NCBI GenBank assembly: GCA_026419785.1 | Contig: JAODTK010000665.1 | Coordinates: 62,001 to 126,000, forward strand | Length of the DNA stretch: 64,000 nt | Direction of reading: 5' to 3' | Source of the DNA: Sclerodactyla briareus | Lineage: Eukaryota; Echinodermata; Holothuroidea; Dendrochirotida; Sclerodactylidae | Shown: one piece after another, positions 22,763 through 32,600 of the stretch | How positions within the stretch are numbered: the stretch's first letter is position 1 | How the letters are laid out: every line of letters begins with the position of its first letter | Made by a program: the position numbers and the translations under genes | Notes under the pieces: generated by a model | What the model was told of the DNA's origin: nothing | The model's input: the letters and a program-made list of their open reading frames with translations, nothing else | Databases searched by the model: none

Positions 22763-22795
22763 TATTATTATTATTAATTATTATTATTATTATTC
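22700..22795 (-). repeat. (ATT)n microsatellite, LINE 3' tail
   Basis: A nearly pure ATT run of about 90 bases sits exactly at the 3' end of the minus-strand LINE remnant (read there as AAT repeats, translated as poly-Asn). This position identifies it as the retrotransposon tail. Confidence 0.85.
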
Positions 22796-23160
22796 CACAA
22801 CCGTCCTCCTTGGTTGGTACTTGTAGTAATACCGGACTCTGGGAGGTCGAGCACCCGTACAGAGTCTATGGGCACTGCTAAGTAGTGTTGTCTTGTTAGG
22901 GGGCGTACTCCGATTTGTCCAGGAATCTCTTCCAGGTGGCCATCTAAGGTGCTGGATACTGCTCCCAGTGCCCCGTTCACCACCGTTACAACTCTGACCT
23001 TGGTGTCCCACATCCTCTGGATGATCAATTTTTATCTTTCTTTCTCAACTATGTGGGTGTCGTTCGGTATTGCTTCGTCCACTACTACCAGGTCTGGTCT
23101 CCGCGCGCTAATAACTCTGTCCGTTCGCACCTCGAAGTCCCAGAGGATCTAGGCCTTCAC
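22796..23160 (-). pseudogene. LINE C-terminal domain, decayed
   Basis: On the minus strand from about 23,147 the frame reads ILWDFEVRTDRVISARRPDL, then VVVDEAIPND, IVEKER, a TAA stop, KLIIQRMWDTKVRVVTVV and NGALGAVSSTLDGHLEEIPG. This order (LWDF...TD..I..RRPD.VVVD, ...W..KV.V..VV.GALG) is the conserved region at the very C-terminus of a widespread group of animal LINE proteins. About a dozen residues seem to be missing after VVVDE, and a TAG interrupts the start. Translation runs into the (AAT)n tail at 22,795. The element is 5' truncated and dead. Confidence 0.85.
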
Positions 23161-23202
23161 GTTTTCCTCCGTCAGTCAGTTTCGGATTGTGGAGCCACGT
23201 GT

Positions 23203-23256
23203 TGTTATTATTATTATTATTATTATGTATTATTATATATTATCATTATTATTTTT
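23203..23256. repeat. Second (ATT)n tract
   Basis: TTATTATTATTATTATTAT is followed by ATATT variants immediately upstream (minus-strand sense) of the LINE domain. The LINE fragment is thus bracketed by ATT tracts on both sides, possibly because it inserted into, or was copied together with, an older tail. Confidence 0.8.
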
Positions 23257-23322
23257 ACGGTTCTAGTTAAATAATTACATTTATGCAATTTTTCCTCAAT
23301 CAAATTTATTAGCTATAGTTTC

Positions 23323-23511
23323 CTCAAACATCCAGGAACTCTATTTTCAGCAGAATGGACATCGGATATTGCGAAATGTGTTGAATCCGGCCAACGCTAC
23401 AGCCTGACATGCACGATGATTGCGTGGTGTACGTGGCTGACAGGACTGAAGCACCTGGCGAACCTTGCTTACAACTGGCAGCTTTGTCAGAGTGGTCCTC
23501 GCTTTGTCAAG
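23323..23511 (+). other. Splice-flanked open segment; possible retroelement integrase fossil
   Basis: An acceptor-like CTATTTTCAG ends at 23,350 and a donor-like AAG/GTAACA follows 23,511, enclosing 161 bases that stay open in one frame: EWTSDIAKCVESGQRYSL and onward to CQSGPRFVK. This is a possible internal exon. Alternatively HPG at about 23,329 followed by SDIAKCVES resembles the zinc-binding start of a retroelement integrase, but the spacing is too short, the two later cysteine positions are not cysteines, and nothing after it matches an integrase core. Another frame (about 23,409-23,510) is open as well. I cannot decide between exon, fossil and chance. Confidence 0.3.
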
Positions 23512-23519
23512 GTAACACT

Positions 23520-24230
23520 CACTCTCGCCTTCTTCCATATAATGGTTACGAATTCTCTGGACAGGTTGAACGTTATACGGTATTTATGCCATTTTTATAG
23601 TGGAAGCGGAGTTCAACCTACTCGCTATAGTTTTAATAAAGATTTAGAAATCTATTTCAGAGAAACGACCCCTGGTATATCACGCATGCGAAATGTTTTT
23701 GGTTTGGAGCTCTTAGAAGACACGGGGTGGCTTGGATGGCAGAGGCTTATCCCCCTCGTAACGCGGCGAACCCTTGCAGGAGACCCATACCTCGCTAACT
23801 CACCCCACTTTATTAATGCTCTACTGGAATTGCATATATTGATACTTTCGTCTCGAGAGTCAAGCTATATTCTCTCTGCAGGGTTTAAACGATTTGTTCA
23901 GAAACGGACACCCGTAATGCAAAAGATAATGATCTGGGCCATATAAACGGAATGCTCGAAATTGCTTGGCTTCCTGGGCTTCACTCCACGGGCCCCAGAG
24001 GGGAACTACCGGCCACCCACAGTACCTCCTGACGGATGAGACGCAATTATTCTTAAGAATAACAGTAACATCTCCTTCTCTGTATAATGTAAGTAAGTAT
24101 CTGATATATATATTACTATTCGATATTAGTATATAATCCAGAGTTTTAGTATAGTTTTTTTTTTAAAAAGACATTTGTTTAAGAAATACTGGGCTCCTGT
24201 TGATGCAAAATTTGTTTGATATGTGTGCCC
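23520..24230. other. Open 176-codon frame without recognisable content
   Basis: The plus-strand frame 23,416-23,946 continues past the donor-like site into sequence such as LELLEDTGWLGWQRLIPLVT. I do not recognise a family. It may be real coding sequence read through an apparent donor, or chance. From 23,950 to 24,230 I see nothing. Confidence 0.2.
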
Positions 24231-24239
24231 TCCAGAATG

Positions 24240-24395
24240 CACGAAATGTCATGGTTATGGTTTCCCAAGGTTCCGGCTTCGCCCCTGGACCCAGCAATGG
24301 ACCTTATTCGGTCCAATGTACCCCTGGTAGGATGTGCAAAGTGTTTGAGGGAGTAGCTAGACGCCCCTCCCAATAAATATGACAAATCGCCGCCC
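24240..24395 (-). mobile_element. GGGGCG transposon debris
   Basis: On the minus strand GGAGGGGCGTCTAGCTACTC and later CCAGGGGCGAAGCCGG resemble the CAGGGGCG-type ends seen elsewhere in the window. No inverted partner could be assigned. Confidence 0.3.
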
Positions 24396-24399
24396 TTGG

Positions 24400-24840
24400 G
24401 CCGACTAAGAGATTTTAGTCGTTTTTTTGCACCTTTGCACTCCTTGATACTCCGCGCTTCTCACTTATTAGATCTAATATCCTACACTGAACTCAACCAC
24501 TTTCGTCGCATGAGGGCATGTCACTAATGTAGATTCCGTGCTATAGGCTTAGCATCTTAGCACAGCATTTGTGTGACGTAACATGAAAACGCGTCAATAT
24601 GAAAGGGGAGGGGGTGAGTGCGATATCGACCTACTGGTTGCGCTGTTAGGCATGAGCTCATCTCGATAGCCACCAAAATGACTTAAAGGCCAATGGTCAT
24701 GTAACAGGTTCTCTTCAAACTGGTACAGGTGAAAAGAGGACATGTCAATGAAACCACACCTCAAATGTGGATGTCCTAGTATATTGCCTTATTGAGTTTC
24801 GCAATTTACTTTGTTCAGGAACTTTGAGGTATCCATGACA
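24400..24840. other. Unassigned DNA
   Basis: No gene, transposon end or repeat of note is visible. Confidence 0.5.
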
Positions 24841-24844
24841 TCAC

Positions 24845-25010
24845 AGGGGGGGGGGGGGGGACGATTCGAAGACTGCCCCTATAGACCGATCCAGGGGCGG
24901 ATGCAGGATTTTCTTGAAGGGAGGGGTCCGGACCCGATAGAGCATCAATGGAGCGCCACCATCGTTGGCACGTAGGGTTTGACGTTTTTGTTTTGCCCTC
25001 AGATTGCAGA
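24845..25010. mobile_element. G-run and CAGGGGCGGATGCAGG transposon end
   Basis: A run of about 14 G at 24,846-24,860 is followed at about 24,891 by CAGGGGCGGATGCAGGATTT. This closely follows the CAGGGGCGGATCCAGG terminus of non-autonomous hAT-like elements in many animals. The opposite terminus was not found within a few hundred bases. Confidence 0.45.
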
Positions 25011-25200
25011 AAACGCACCTCCCGAGTCTTTTGACGCTGTGTTCAAATCATCTACACATTGAGATACTATGTCCCAGAAATTTTCATTCCAACGGAAAAA
25101 TTGTTCCCTCTTTTCCGGGAGAGTCATGTTTCAAAGAACCATCTCCCGGCTCCCCGTAGTGCCAAAAATGGACAACACATTCGCAAAAGATAGGCATTTA

Positions 25201-25201
25201 G

Positions 25202-25237
<36 letters not shown>

Positions 25238-25715
25238 AGATAGATAGATAGATCGATAGATAGATAGATAGATCGATAGATAGCTAGCTATACTTTCTTA
25301 AAGCTCTGGACAAGGAAATTACATGTTCCGCATTAAAAGGTTATAACATAAACATTTGAACATACATGGCATATGCAGATAAGAAAATAAGAACAATAGA
25401 ATAATAAAACGCACATAAAAATTGCAAAACCTGGTCATGACTATAGAATGGATTGCACATATAACCGCTACCTTGTAAAATCTGATTGTGTAAGGTAATT
25501 GCCGTGCCAAGGAAAGATGAGCGATGACGGTTAGTATTGGAGCGAACAGGTCTAAGCTTCCCGCTGCGTTGGAATAGCCTGTCACAAAGCTGGCTATAGA
25601 GCGGGTGATCAGGCTCGTTCTTCCACAAAGACCTCAATTTGTTCCGGACTCGGGACCGATACACGGTGTCGACCGTTGGCAACAGTAACCCCAGCAGTGA
25701 TTATAAACAAAATTC
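25201..25715 (-). pseudogene. CR1/L2-like LINE 3' end with (TATC)n tail
   Basis: On the minus strand 25,700-25,481 reads LPTVDTVYRSRVRNKL, NEPDHPLYSQL, RSGKLRPVRSNTNRHRSSFL and GTAITLHNQ. The order HPL...L..RS...R..RT.TNR...SF.P.AI.LHN is the conserved C-terminal end of CR1/L2-type LINE proteins. After the coding remnant come about 190 noncoding bases ending in AAGAAAGTATAGC and a (TATC)n microsatellite at 25,290-25,201, the usual tail arrangement of such elements. It is 5' truncated: the upstream frame meets a stop near 25,720. Confidence 0.85.
25203..25291. repeat. (GATA)n microsatellite
   Basis: About twenty GATA units with two GATC interruptions near 25,252 and 25,272. On the minus strand it forms the tail of the adjacent LINE. 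Confidence 0.9.
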
Positions 25716-25794
25716 CGCTTTAACCATGACGTTAGAAATGATGCGTTATTGTTTCCTGCAATTTTTGGCCAGTGGGCAACCATCAGGATTCTAG

Positions 25795-26090
25795 AGTATT
25801 GGGTAGAGAACGGAATAAGCCCAGTAGGGTGCCGTGCTGGTAATCGAAGAATTGCGAGTTCGGATCCCGGCGAAGCCAGACGATCTTTCCTTTGCACTAT
25901 TGAGCATGGTGCTATCTTCTACTACTTCTCATTATCCAGGTACCATTCAGCAGGGACCGCGCGAAGTAAACCTGGTATGGGTGCTGACTTTTAGGCAGCA
26001 CCTACCCGACTCGTGGGTCTCGCTAATCGCACCAATGACCAGGGGTAATGTATGTAGGGCGCATACGTGAGCCCTAATATGAAGCCACCT
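25795..26090 (+). mobile_element. tRNA-derived SINE
   Basis: A degenerate box A (AAGCCCAGTAGGG, 25,817-25,829) and a box B-like GAGTTCGGATCCC (25,856-25,868) sit about 27 bases apart, as in tRNA-derived SINE heads. The body further on contains CACCAATGACCAGGGG at about 26,031, a word also present in the body of the SINE at 53.6 kb, which links the two. It has no protein-coding role. The chance 78-81-codon frames across it are not genes. Confidence 0.55.
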
Positions 26091-27770
26091 TCCCTTCTCC
26101 AGCCCCTACAAACCGCGAGGACAAAGAACTTAGGGATGTTATACTTATACATTTAAGGTCGGGCATACTTCGTTCCGCTGAAAACTTTAGAAAAAAAATA
26201 GGCCTAGCTACCACGCCGTATTTCTGTTAATGATATTATTGGTGATGCGAAATCGCTTTTGTTTCAGATCTTCTCATATAAAATACAGAGTTCAGTAGAA
26301 CCCTTGAACACACTTTTTATTGTAATGAGAGGCATTCACATGCATTCTATGTTTGTTGAAGCTCTGCTAGAGGAATTCAGCATGTGCACATTTGTTGGAA
26401 ATTAGTTATCAATTTAGTGATCAAATAATGCCATGCACGACTCAGGGTGACAGTCCACTTTCGGTTCGGTCATGGGAGTCCCGTAGATTGAGGAAACTTT
26501 GAAAATTACGGTGTCCAATAGCAGTGACGTGGTAAGGGTTTTGAGTTCGAGACCCTAGCTAGTTTCAGTATTTGTTTAATAACAGCAGCACAACGGTCAC
26601 TGAGTAGTAGAAAAAAGTGGTTTTGTATTAAGAATTCGTTCGACCCTTGAGTCATGGGTGTGTGGGGGGTGGGGGTGTTCTGACCCCAAATGAAAACCCT
26701 CCCAGTGAGTACGCACTGTCCTGGAGTGAGGTCAATCTCTTTCAATAATCATAAAATAATCTAGCGTGAGAACGCAGGGGGTCCTACCCCCCAGAAGCCA
26801 TCTACATCACATTATTGGTACCGGTAATGCATTAGTCTTTCAAAAATTCTGAACCAAAAAAAAGGGGTCCGCTACTGCTAGAACATTCGAATAAATATTC
26901 ACACAACTTTTTAATAACGTTCTTGTGTTTGTTGGGTACTGACCTTGCTGTAATAAGCAGTATATACTGTGAATAATGACGAACCGCATCTTCTTTCGTT
27001 ATCTATAGATAAAAAGTTGACAATTGGGAGGGGATCCAGGAAATTCGGAAGGTCCAAAGCTGTATTCTGTATAATGGGTGATGTTTGTGTGGGGAAAAAC
27101 GTTATGAATGGAGGCCCTCATAATAGATAGGGGTCACGATCATTCCTCTCTCCCCTCCACTTGCTCTCCCCCATGGGGTTAGTCTTGGTTAACTAGCCTT
27201 AGTCTTCTTCTTGCAAAAGCTGCAAACGAACATAGCCAATAGTACAACGAAAACGCAGCACCATCCTCTTTGGTTCCTAATTTTGTATACTGCCATCTGT
27301 TAATTCGGTTGGTGGTGTTCTGTGTTTTGACCAGGATTGTTGTTATTTTCATTTCATTGACGCCGCGCTGACGATCGATTAGTAAGACCTTGTCTGTGAT
27401 GCCGTGTGATTGTAGTATAGGATTATATTTTTCGTGAGAGAAATCAAGTACCGGAGATTGCAATTTTTCAATTTTGAAGAACACAGCCAGCTTCATTATC
27501 TTATTCAAAGAATAATAATATAGGTATACATTGTTTCACTGGAGTTGAACTGCAGATATTCATTACTATTCTGCATACACATTTTACTGTGAATGTATAA
27601 TCTGGCAGCACCCCTGAGCTTACTGGATGAACAGCGAATTTGGAGCTTGGTCCTAATTTAAATCGCTTAGCCTACCTTACGGAATCTTCTGATGAAGTCA
27701 AATTAACTACTGAATTTGCGTAGCTAAAATAGTTGGCAAACGCAGGGTAGATACGTTTCTGTTGAATTCA
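26090..27770. other. Mostly unassigned DNA
   Basis: At about 26,514-26,556 a short tRNA-like piece (TAGCAGTGACGTGG, then TGAGTTCGAGACCC) keeps a box B but has too little space for an anticodon arm. Near 26,780 opposed G and C runs suggest transposon debris. The 109-codon minus frame at 27,179-27,508 has no recognisable domain. Confidence 0.4.
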
Positions 27771-27774
27771 ATAC

Positions 27775-28112
27775 TATAGGCTACGCCCTAGGCAGGCTGT
27801 GTCAGGCCTTTAGGCTTAGGCCCTAATTTAGAGGATAAGGCTAGGCCTAACGATGTTACTGTCAGGCCTAGCCTATCTAGGATAAGTTAGTATTGATATA
27901 ATTTAAAAGCCCATTATGAATATGATACTCGGGACCATAGGCAAAACGGAATAGGCCTAGGGGGCCTTCAGTAACTAGTAACAGGCTAGGCCTGGAAGCC
28001 TTGTTGTAAGAATTGTAAGACTAAGGCATAACCTAAGCCCCTACGGCCCTAGGCTAGGCTCGGTCTAAGGGCTACTCGCTGAATTGTGACTGTTCCAGTA
28101 GGCCTATGCCCA
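27775..28112. repeat. TAGGCCTA-dense block
   Basis: In about 340 bases the words AGGCCT, TAGGCCTA, TAGGCTA or CTAGGCCT occur more than a dozen times (for example 27,807, 27,841, 27,867, 27,951, 27,985, 28,052, 28,098). The words are palindromic or nearly so and do not fall at a fixed period. Isolated TAGGCCTA words are common through the rest of the window, but nowhere as dense. Confidence 0.8.
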
Positions 28113-28623
28113 TCACACTAACATACAGTACACAGACGCTGCCGGCGGCCGCATACACATCATGGGCAACCGTACTCAGTATCATACTGTACTATTAACC
28201 TTAATCAAGTCGTTAGGGGAGTCGAGGAGACAAACTTTGGCCAAGAGTGAGGCTGGTATCCCTTACACACACCCTTCCTAGGTAAAAACTGGCAGTGTGG
28301 CAATGTTCGCGGTAGGAATGGTACCAAAAATTCGCTTATCTGTATTTTCTGAGGACCACCCCCCCCCTATATTTAAAAATCCGCTTTGTAAATTTTGAGG
28401 GGACACAAATCCCCCCCCCCCACATTTGGACCTAATGTTAACAATGCGTCATTGGGGTCACAAAACACTCAATCGAACCAGGGCTGTACTTAGCCCAGTC
28501 CACTATGTAATAATATTGGCAGTCTTTGTATCCATGGATAGAACCTCCATATATGTCCTGCTCGTTGTGTCCTCTATGACGTGTGTCAGGGCTACAGTTC
28601 ATTCAGTGCTGATGGCAGACCTT

Positions 28624-28650
28624 GGGGTTGGCTCAGTTGAGAGCGCTCCC
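28624..28650 (+). repeat. tRNA-like box A remnant
   Basis: TGGCTCAGTTGAGAGCGCTC begins at 28,629 and matches the D-arm region of a tRNA, including box A. It then breaks into a T-run, so only the head of a SINE or tRNA pseudogene survives. Confidence 0.45.
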
Positions 28651-28699
28651 TTTTTTTTTTCTTTTCTCATCCCTTTTTTACATAAACCAAGGATGATCC

Positions 28700-29498
28700 T
28701 GTCAAGGTTTTATTAGGGCTGAGGACCAGGACACAAACAAAACGGAGAAAGTAGCTCCCGGTGTCTAAATTTTTGGGAGAACTGGGAGCTTCTTGGAATA
28801 ATCAAAGAAACGTACATGTAACTTGTATACTTGTAATGTTGAAACTGCTGTATTCACTTCAGGAATTATACCACTTACAACTGCTATCCAATCATAATCT
28901 TCTGATTTGAAATAGAATGGAGTGTACTGTCTATGTCTCTGTTATGTAACTGTATGTGTATTTGCTAATGTTTATTCTCTGTTGTTGGTTAAATTTTCTG
29001 AATTTGTATTTCATTGTCAAAAATGGAAATGAAAAAAATGAACAGTTGGTTTAGTACATCTTGTCTGTGAACTCAAATTTCTAGATGATGATTAATTATT
29101 ATATTCAGTGATCAATGGCACGGGTTCACACTACCATCAGTTTTGGTAATACTGCGTATCATCACTGTGTCATATTCAAGTCTAATCCAACATCTGGACT
29201 ACTTCCATTTCTTCATCAAACTATAAGAATCACTGTTTGTACAAATTTTAGAATCCTGAATTTATTCGGGCCACATCAAAGTGGGAATAAAGTTGCTGTG
29301 AAAGTGGGTAATGAAGTCTTAACATGTTAACTTTACCGTTAACTTATTTATTGTCCCACAAATTAGGGATGATGGGTTGGACATTTGCCCAATTTTCATA
29401 AATAGGGTCCCAAATTATCGGCAGATCAATGTCGCGACAATCCAAGATGTCAGGGAGCGCGAGTAGAAATGCAGGCAAAGTTCCTGGATATAGGTAAA
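28700..29498. other. Unassigned AT-rich DNA
   Basis: No supported gene is seen. The open frame at 29,115-29,330 lacks domain or splice context. Confidence 0.5.
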
Positions 29499-30098
29499 TC
29501 ACTCATTAATCCCATAATATTTCTATAGCAACATAACATAAAGGAACAGGTGTGTGCACGGGAAGAAACTCAGTCCCGATTCATCTGCTTGAGATGCTCC
29601 ATTCCAATATCCGGATCTTGAAGTTGACTGTATCTGTGATGGCGGATCTTCCTGTGGCAATTCATTCCAGTCAACAATAGTTTTTGGCCAGGAATATTGT
29701 AACAGTCTTGTTTGCGGCTAGCTGTCTATAGGCGTTACAGTGAGTGTGCCTGGAAGGTTGGGAGGGCGGCAGAAGGAGGTTGTCAACCGGAAGAGGCAAG
29801 AGACCAAGCCGTGCCTTCTGAAGAATATCATTCTACTGGCAGTTCTTCTGTCTTTTGAAGTCCAGCCCAGGTCAACAAGCATTGTACCAACACTGCTAGA
29901 TCTTTCGTAATCATTGGTGACAATGCGCGCCGCCCGGCATTGAACCATCTCTTATTTGTTAACAAGGTCATTATGATAGGGGACCCAAACAGAAGAGGCA
30001 TACTCCAAATGTGGAAGAACTAATGCCAACATAGGCTGTTTGTTTTTGTTTAATTTCTCACTCATTAATCCCATAATATTTCTATAGCAACATAACAT
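29499..30098 (-). mobile_element. 5'-truncated LINE flanked by a perfect 41-bp target-site duplication
   Basis: The interval 29,540-30,057 is a 518-bp minus-strand LINE remnant. It reads LALVLPHLEYASSVW, then after one TAA, EMVQCRAARIVTNDYERSSS, TMLVDLGWTSKDRRTASRM, and after a frame change WPKTIVDWNELPQE. This is the conserved C-terminus of Jockey/CR1-type reverse transcriptases. Exactly at its borders lies the same 41-base sequence (starting TCACTCATTAATCCCATAAT) at 29,499-29,539 and 30,058-30,098, with no mismatch. Long direct repeats of the target are made by target-primed reverse transcription, so this is an insertion whose edges are both defined. The copy was truncated at its 5' end and is dead. 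Confidence 0.9.
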
Positions 30099-30329
30099 TC
30101 ACCCAATCAACATCTATCATTCAGACAGCGAGCCCTATCCTGACATTCCAGGGGCCACCCGCCCAGCTGCCCGGTAGGCTGCAATGTATTGTATATATTG
30201 TATTTCAGAATAAGAGCTGTAGCGAGGTCTTGATACCACATTGTATGTGTGGTGCTGTCACTGCTGTGAGTGTAGCGAGGCGCGAGTGCGGTGACATACA
30301 GTACTGGTACTAATTATCGGGAAATAACA

Positions 30330-30860
30330 GACGCTAACCTCCAAAATATGGCAAGTCTCCAATTTGCATAGTTTATCCAAAATTTCAAAGTTTGAAGGAT
30401 TTCACAAAACTGGTTGCATACCGTCTACCTTCTGTTCCAAAACTTCTTAACAAAGATTTGGGTCAATGGAGGTCATTCAATGTGTCTAATTAGTATAATT
30501 ATGCAAAATCTCAAAGTTGTTGGATTTTCATGAAACCTGGTGGGCATGGTTTATCTTTAGTTCCAAATTTTTTTATCATGGATTTGGGCAACTGAGGTCA
30601 TTTTTTTTTTTTTCAACATGTCATATTTGCAGATTTAGCATAATTTCAAAGTTGCCCCATTTTCATGAAACTTGGTGGGTATGGCTTACCTTTACTCACC
30701 AACATTTTCAACATAGACTGAGCTCACTGGAGGTCATTCAGTGTGTCGATTTTGCATATTTCATTATTCCAATTTTCAAAATTTGCTTCGATTTTCAATG
30801 GCATCTGGAGGTATGGCACTTAATTATTGTCCTGTATTAATCTTGACAATGCGGTCCCCC
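30330..30860 (+). repeat. About 130-bp degenerate monomers, TTTCATGAAACTTGGTGG family
   Basis: The words ACAAAACTGGTTGCAT, ATGAAACCTGGTGGGCAT, ATGAAACTTGGTGGGTAT and CATCTGGAGGTATGG are spaced about 128-133 bases apart. Each is followed by a block ending in GGAGGTCATTCARTGTGTC and a TTAGCATAATT-like block. The same body follows the hairpin heads at 40.65 and 61.87 kb, so this is a headless copy of that family. The 107-codon frame across it (HETWWAWF, HETWWVWL) is a translation of the monomer, not a protein repeat. Confidence 0.75.
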
Positions 30861-31606
30861 AGATTAGTAAGCTGTTTTCTGTTATGTAAACCAAAATCTG
30901 AAAGCAGCACATGGAATGACTTATAATTGTTTGCATGGTGACTGATGGAAGAAACCACTGATCGTGCACCAGCAAGACACTGGGGCATCGCCTTGTTTCA
31001 GAATCACTCACTGATCGCTCATGCTGGTATTCACCTTCATTATTTGCTAGCAATGTTTTATCATTCATCAGGGTTTTGTTTTGAGTGCCTTGAAAAATGG
31101 CGATGCTCTCTAATACAGTAGCATTTGTAGCATTTAGTCATTAATTATCTCTTCATTCTTCTGCAGAATTTTTATTGCACTAGCGGTTCTCAGGAATGTG
31201 AACCAAGCGGAAGTTTGTGGATGAGTGCCCGCTTTCTTCAATGTTCTGTGAGGAATATAACAATATTTTGACTAAATTGAAGCCATGAACTGAACAATCC
31301 CTGTCGGTGTGTTTTTGTCATCAACGCTTGCCTGATAGTGGTCCCTCGACCTGATCTGCCCTGACCATGGGGGAGACGTACGAATGGACAGGGATGGATG
31401 GCATGATTTCTTGGAAGAGATGGAGAATGATTTGAGAGATCTCAGCCTTGAGAGGAGCATCACAACTGGACTGAAGGTGAGGAATACTTCTAGAATACAA
31501 TTCATTGCGTCGATCGCACTTCAACGCCTTTTTACCAGAACCGTGCGTAATCCCTCCCTACTATCTATCCAGATTAGCATAAATGTCTAGCCCAGGGGTG
31601 GCCACC

Positions 31607-31850
31607 ATCCCCTCAACACTGTAAGTGTTCAGGATATCATGGTTCTGGCTTTTGGGGCTGTGTCCATCTCTACCACTGCAGTCTCCGCGGGAAACTTCAG
31701 CCGTTATTGCATAACTCTTTATTCACTTTATTTTCAACTGATCTGGAACTGTTGCTCCACATGTCTGCCCGAGTAAAATCTCAGAGGCGAATTAACTCAT
31801 TTGGAAGAGCTCTGATCTGCAATACCAACAATTTTCTCCATGGTATTGTC
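31607..31850 (+). repeat. Hairpin-headed repeat, copy 1 (short)
   Basis: ATCCCCTCAACACT, loop GTA, AGTGTTCAGGATAT at 31,607-31,635 forms a stem-loop. It is followed by ATGGTTCTGGCTTTTGG, GGGAAACTTCAGCCGTTATT, CATAACTCTTTATTCAC and GAGTAAAATCTCAGAGGCGA. The same order is found after the hairpins at 40,651 and 61,868. This copy is truncated after about 200 bases, near the SINE that follows. Confidence 0.8.
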
Positions 31851-31861
31851 AAGCCTAGGAT

Positions 31862-32030
31862 CAAACCTATTCGAGGCCCATCAAGGGTGTAGGGCCAGGA
31901 TACTACACGTCTACACACCTTATTGTCAGCTGTGAATCCATTTTGAAGTCTTCGGTATGACCCTACCAGGATTTGAACCCCGGTCTCCGGGGTGGAAGGC
32001 CAATTCGCTACCATGGTGCCAACCACTATG
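31862..32030 (-). mobile_element. tRNA-derived SINE (minus strand)
   Basis: Read on the minus strand, TTGGCACCATGGTAGCGAAT (box A, 32,008-32,022 on the plus scale) is followed 40 bases on by GGGGTTCAAATCCTGG (box B, about 31,968-31,980). Between them CTTCCACCCCGGAGACC fits an anticodon-arm and variable-loop arrangement. The acceptor-stem ends do not pair, so it is a SINE head and not a working tRNA. The body then runs toward 31,862 without coding content. Confidence 0.65.
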
Positions 32031-32279
32031 ATTAATGAATCCCACTGAAATCTGGGGACCTTTTTCCCCCCTGGCCCTTGACAAGGCATGTCTCCTGAAT
32101 TGTCCCTCGCACCCACGTCACCACCCATGCATTGGGACCTTGTAGTGACTTGTGAAGAATAGTGAACCCTGCATGTGGCTGCCCTACTGAGAAGCGCCCC
32201 CCCCTCCCCACATTGTGGAACAATGAATTATGTACTGACAGGTGCATTCTAGTACAGTTGTAACATGTCATCATTCATT

Positions 32280-32600
32280 GAAGGGGCACAATGGGCCACT
32301 GCGTGAAATTGCCTTTTACCTTAACAGTCATTCTGTGATGGAAGGTGATCAAACTTGGACACAATGTTTATTGATTGCTAGGACATCTTCAGCCATATGA
32401 AGATCAAGGTCAGAGGTCATTACATGGGGGGGGGAACACTGACCATTGTTTGAAAACTTCCTGTTTTGGCCTATGATCTTGAATAGATAATTGTAACAAG
32501 CCTCTTGGCATATCTGTGTGGTTTGAGCTATGGCACCATTGGTGTTCCACTTGTTATTAGCATTCAATATGAGTGAGCACTTGAGCAATTACCCTGCACT
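32280..32600 (+). repeat. GGGGCACAATGGGCCA repeat with DR1
   Basis: AAGGGGCACAATGGGCCACT, AAACTTGGACACAATGTTTA and GATCAAGGTCAGAGGTCATT are shared with 43.45-44.05 kb and 45.3-45.6 kb. An exact AGGTCAGAGGTCA lies at 32,407-32,419. No coding content. Confidence 0.75.

Noticed and set aside
22615-22881. Poly-Ile/Leu plus-strand frame across the ATT tract
   Set aside because: It is a translation of the microsatellite and is antisense to a recognisable LINE domain.
30517-30840. Apparent protein repeat HETWWAWF / HETWWVWL
   Set aside because: The similarity comes from the ~130-bp DNA monomer (ATGAAACYTGGTGGG) read in one frame, and the frame is not kept in other copies.
31962-32025. Functional tRNA gene on the minus strand
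   Set aside because: Box A and box B are good, but the acceptor-stem ends do not pair and the T-stem has a mismatch; a SINE head explains it better.
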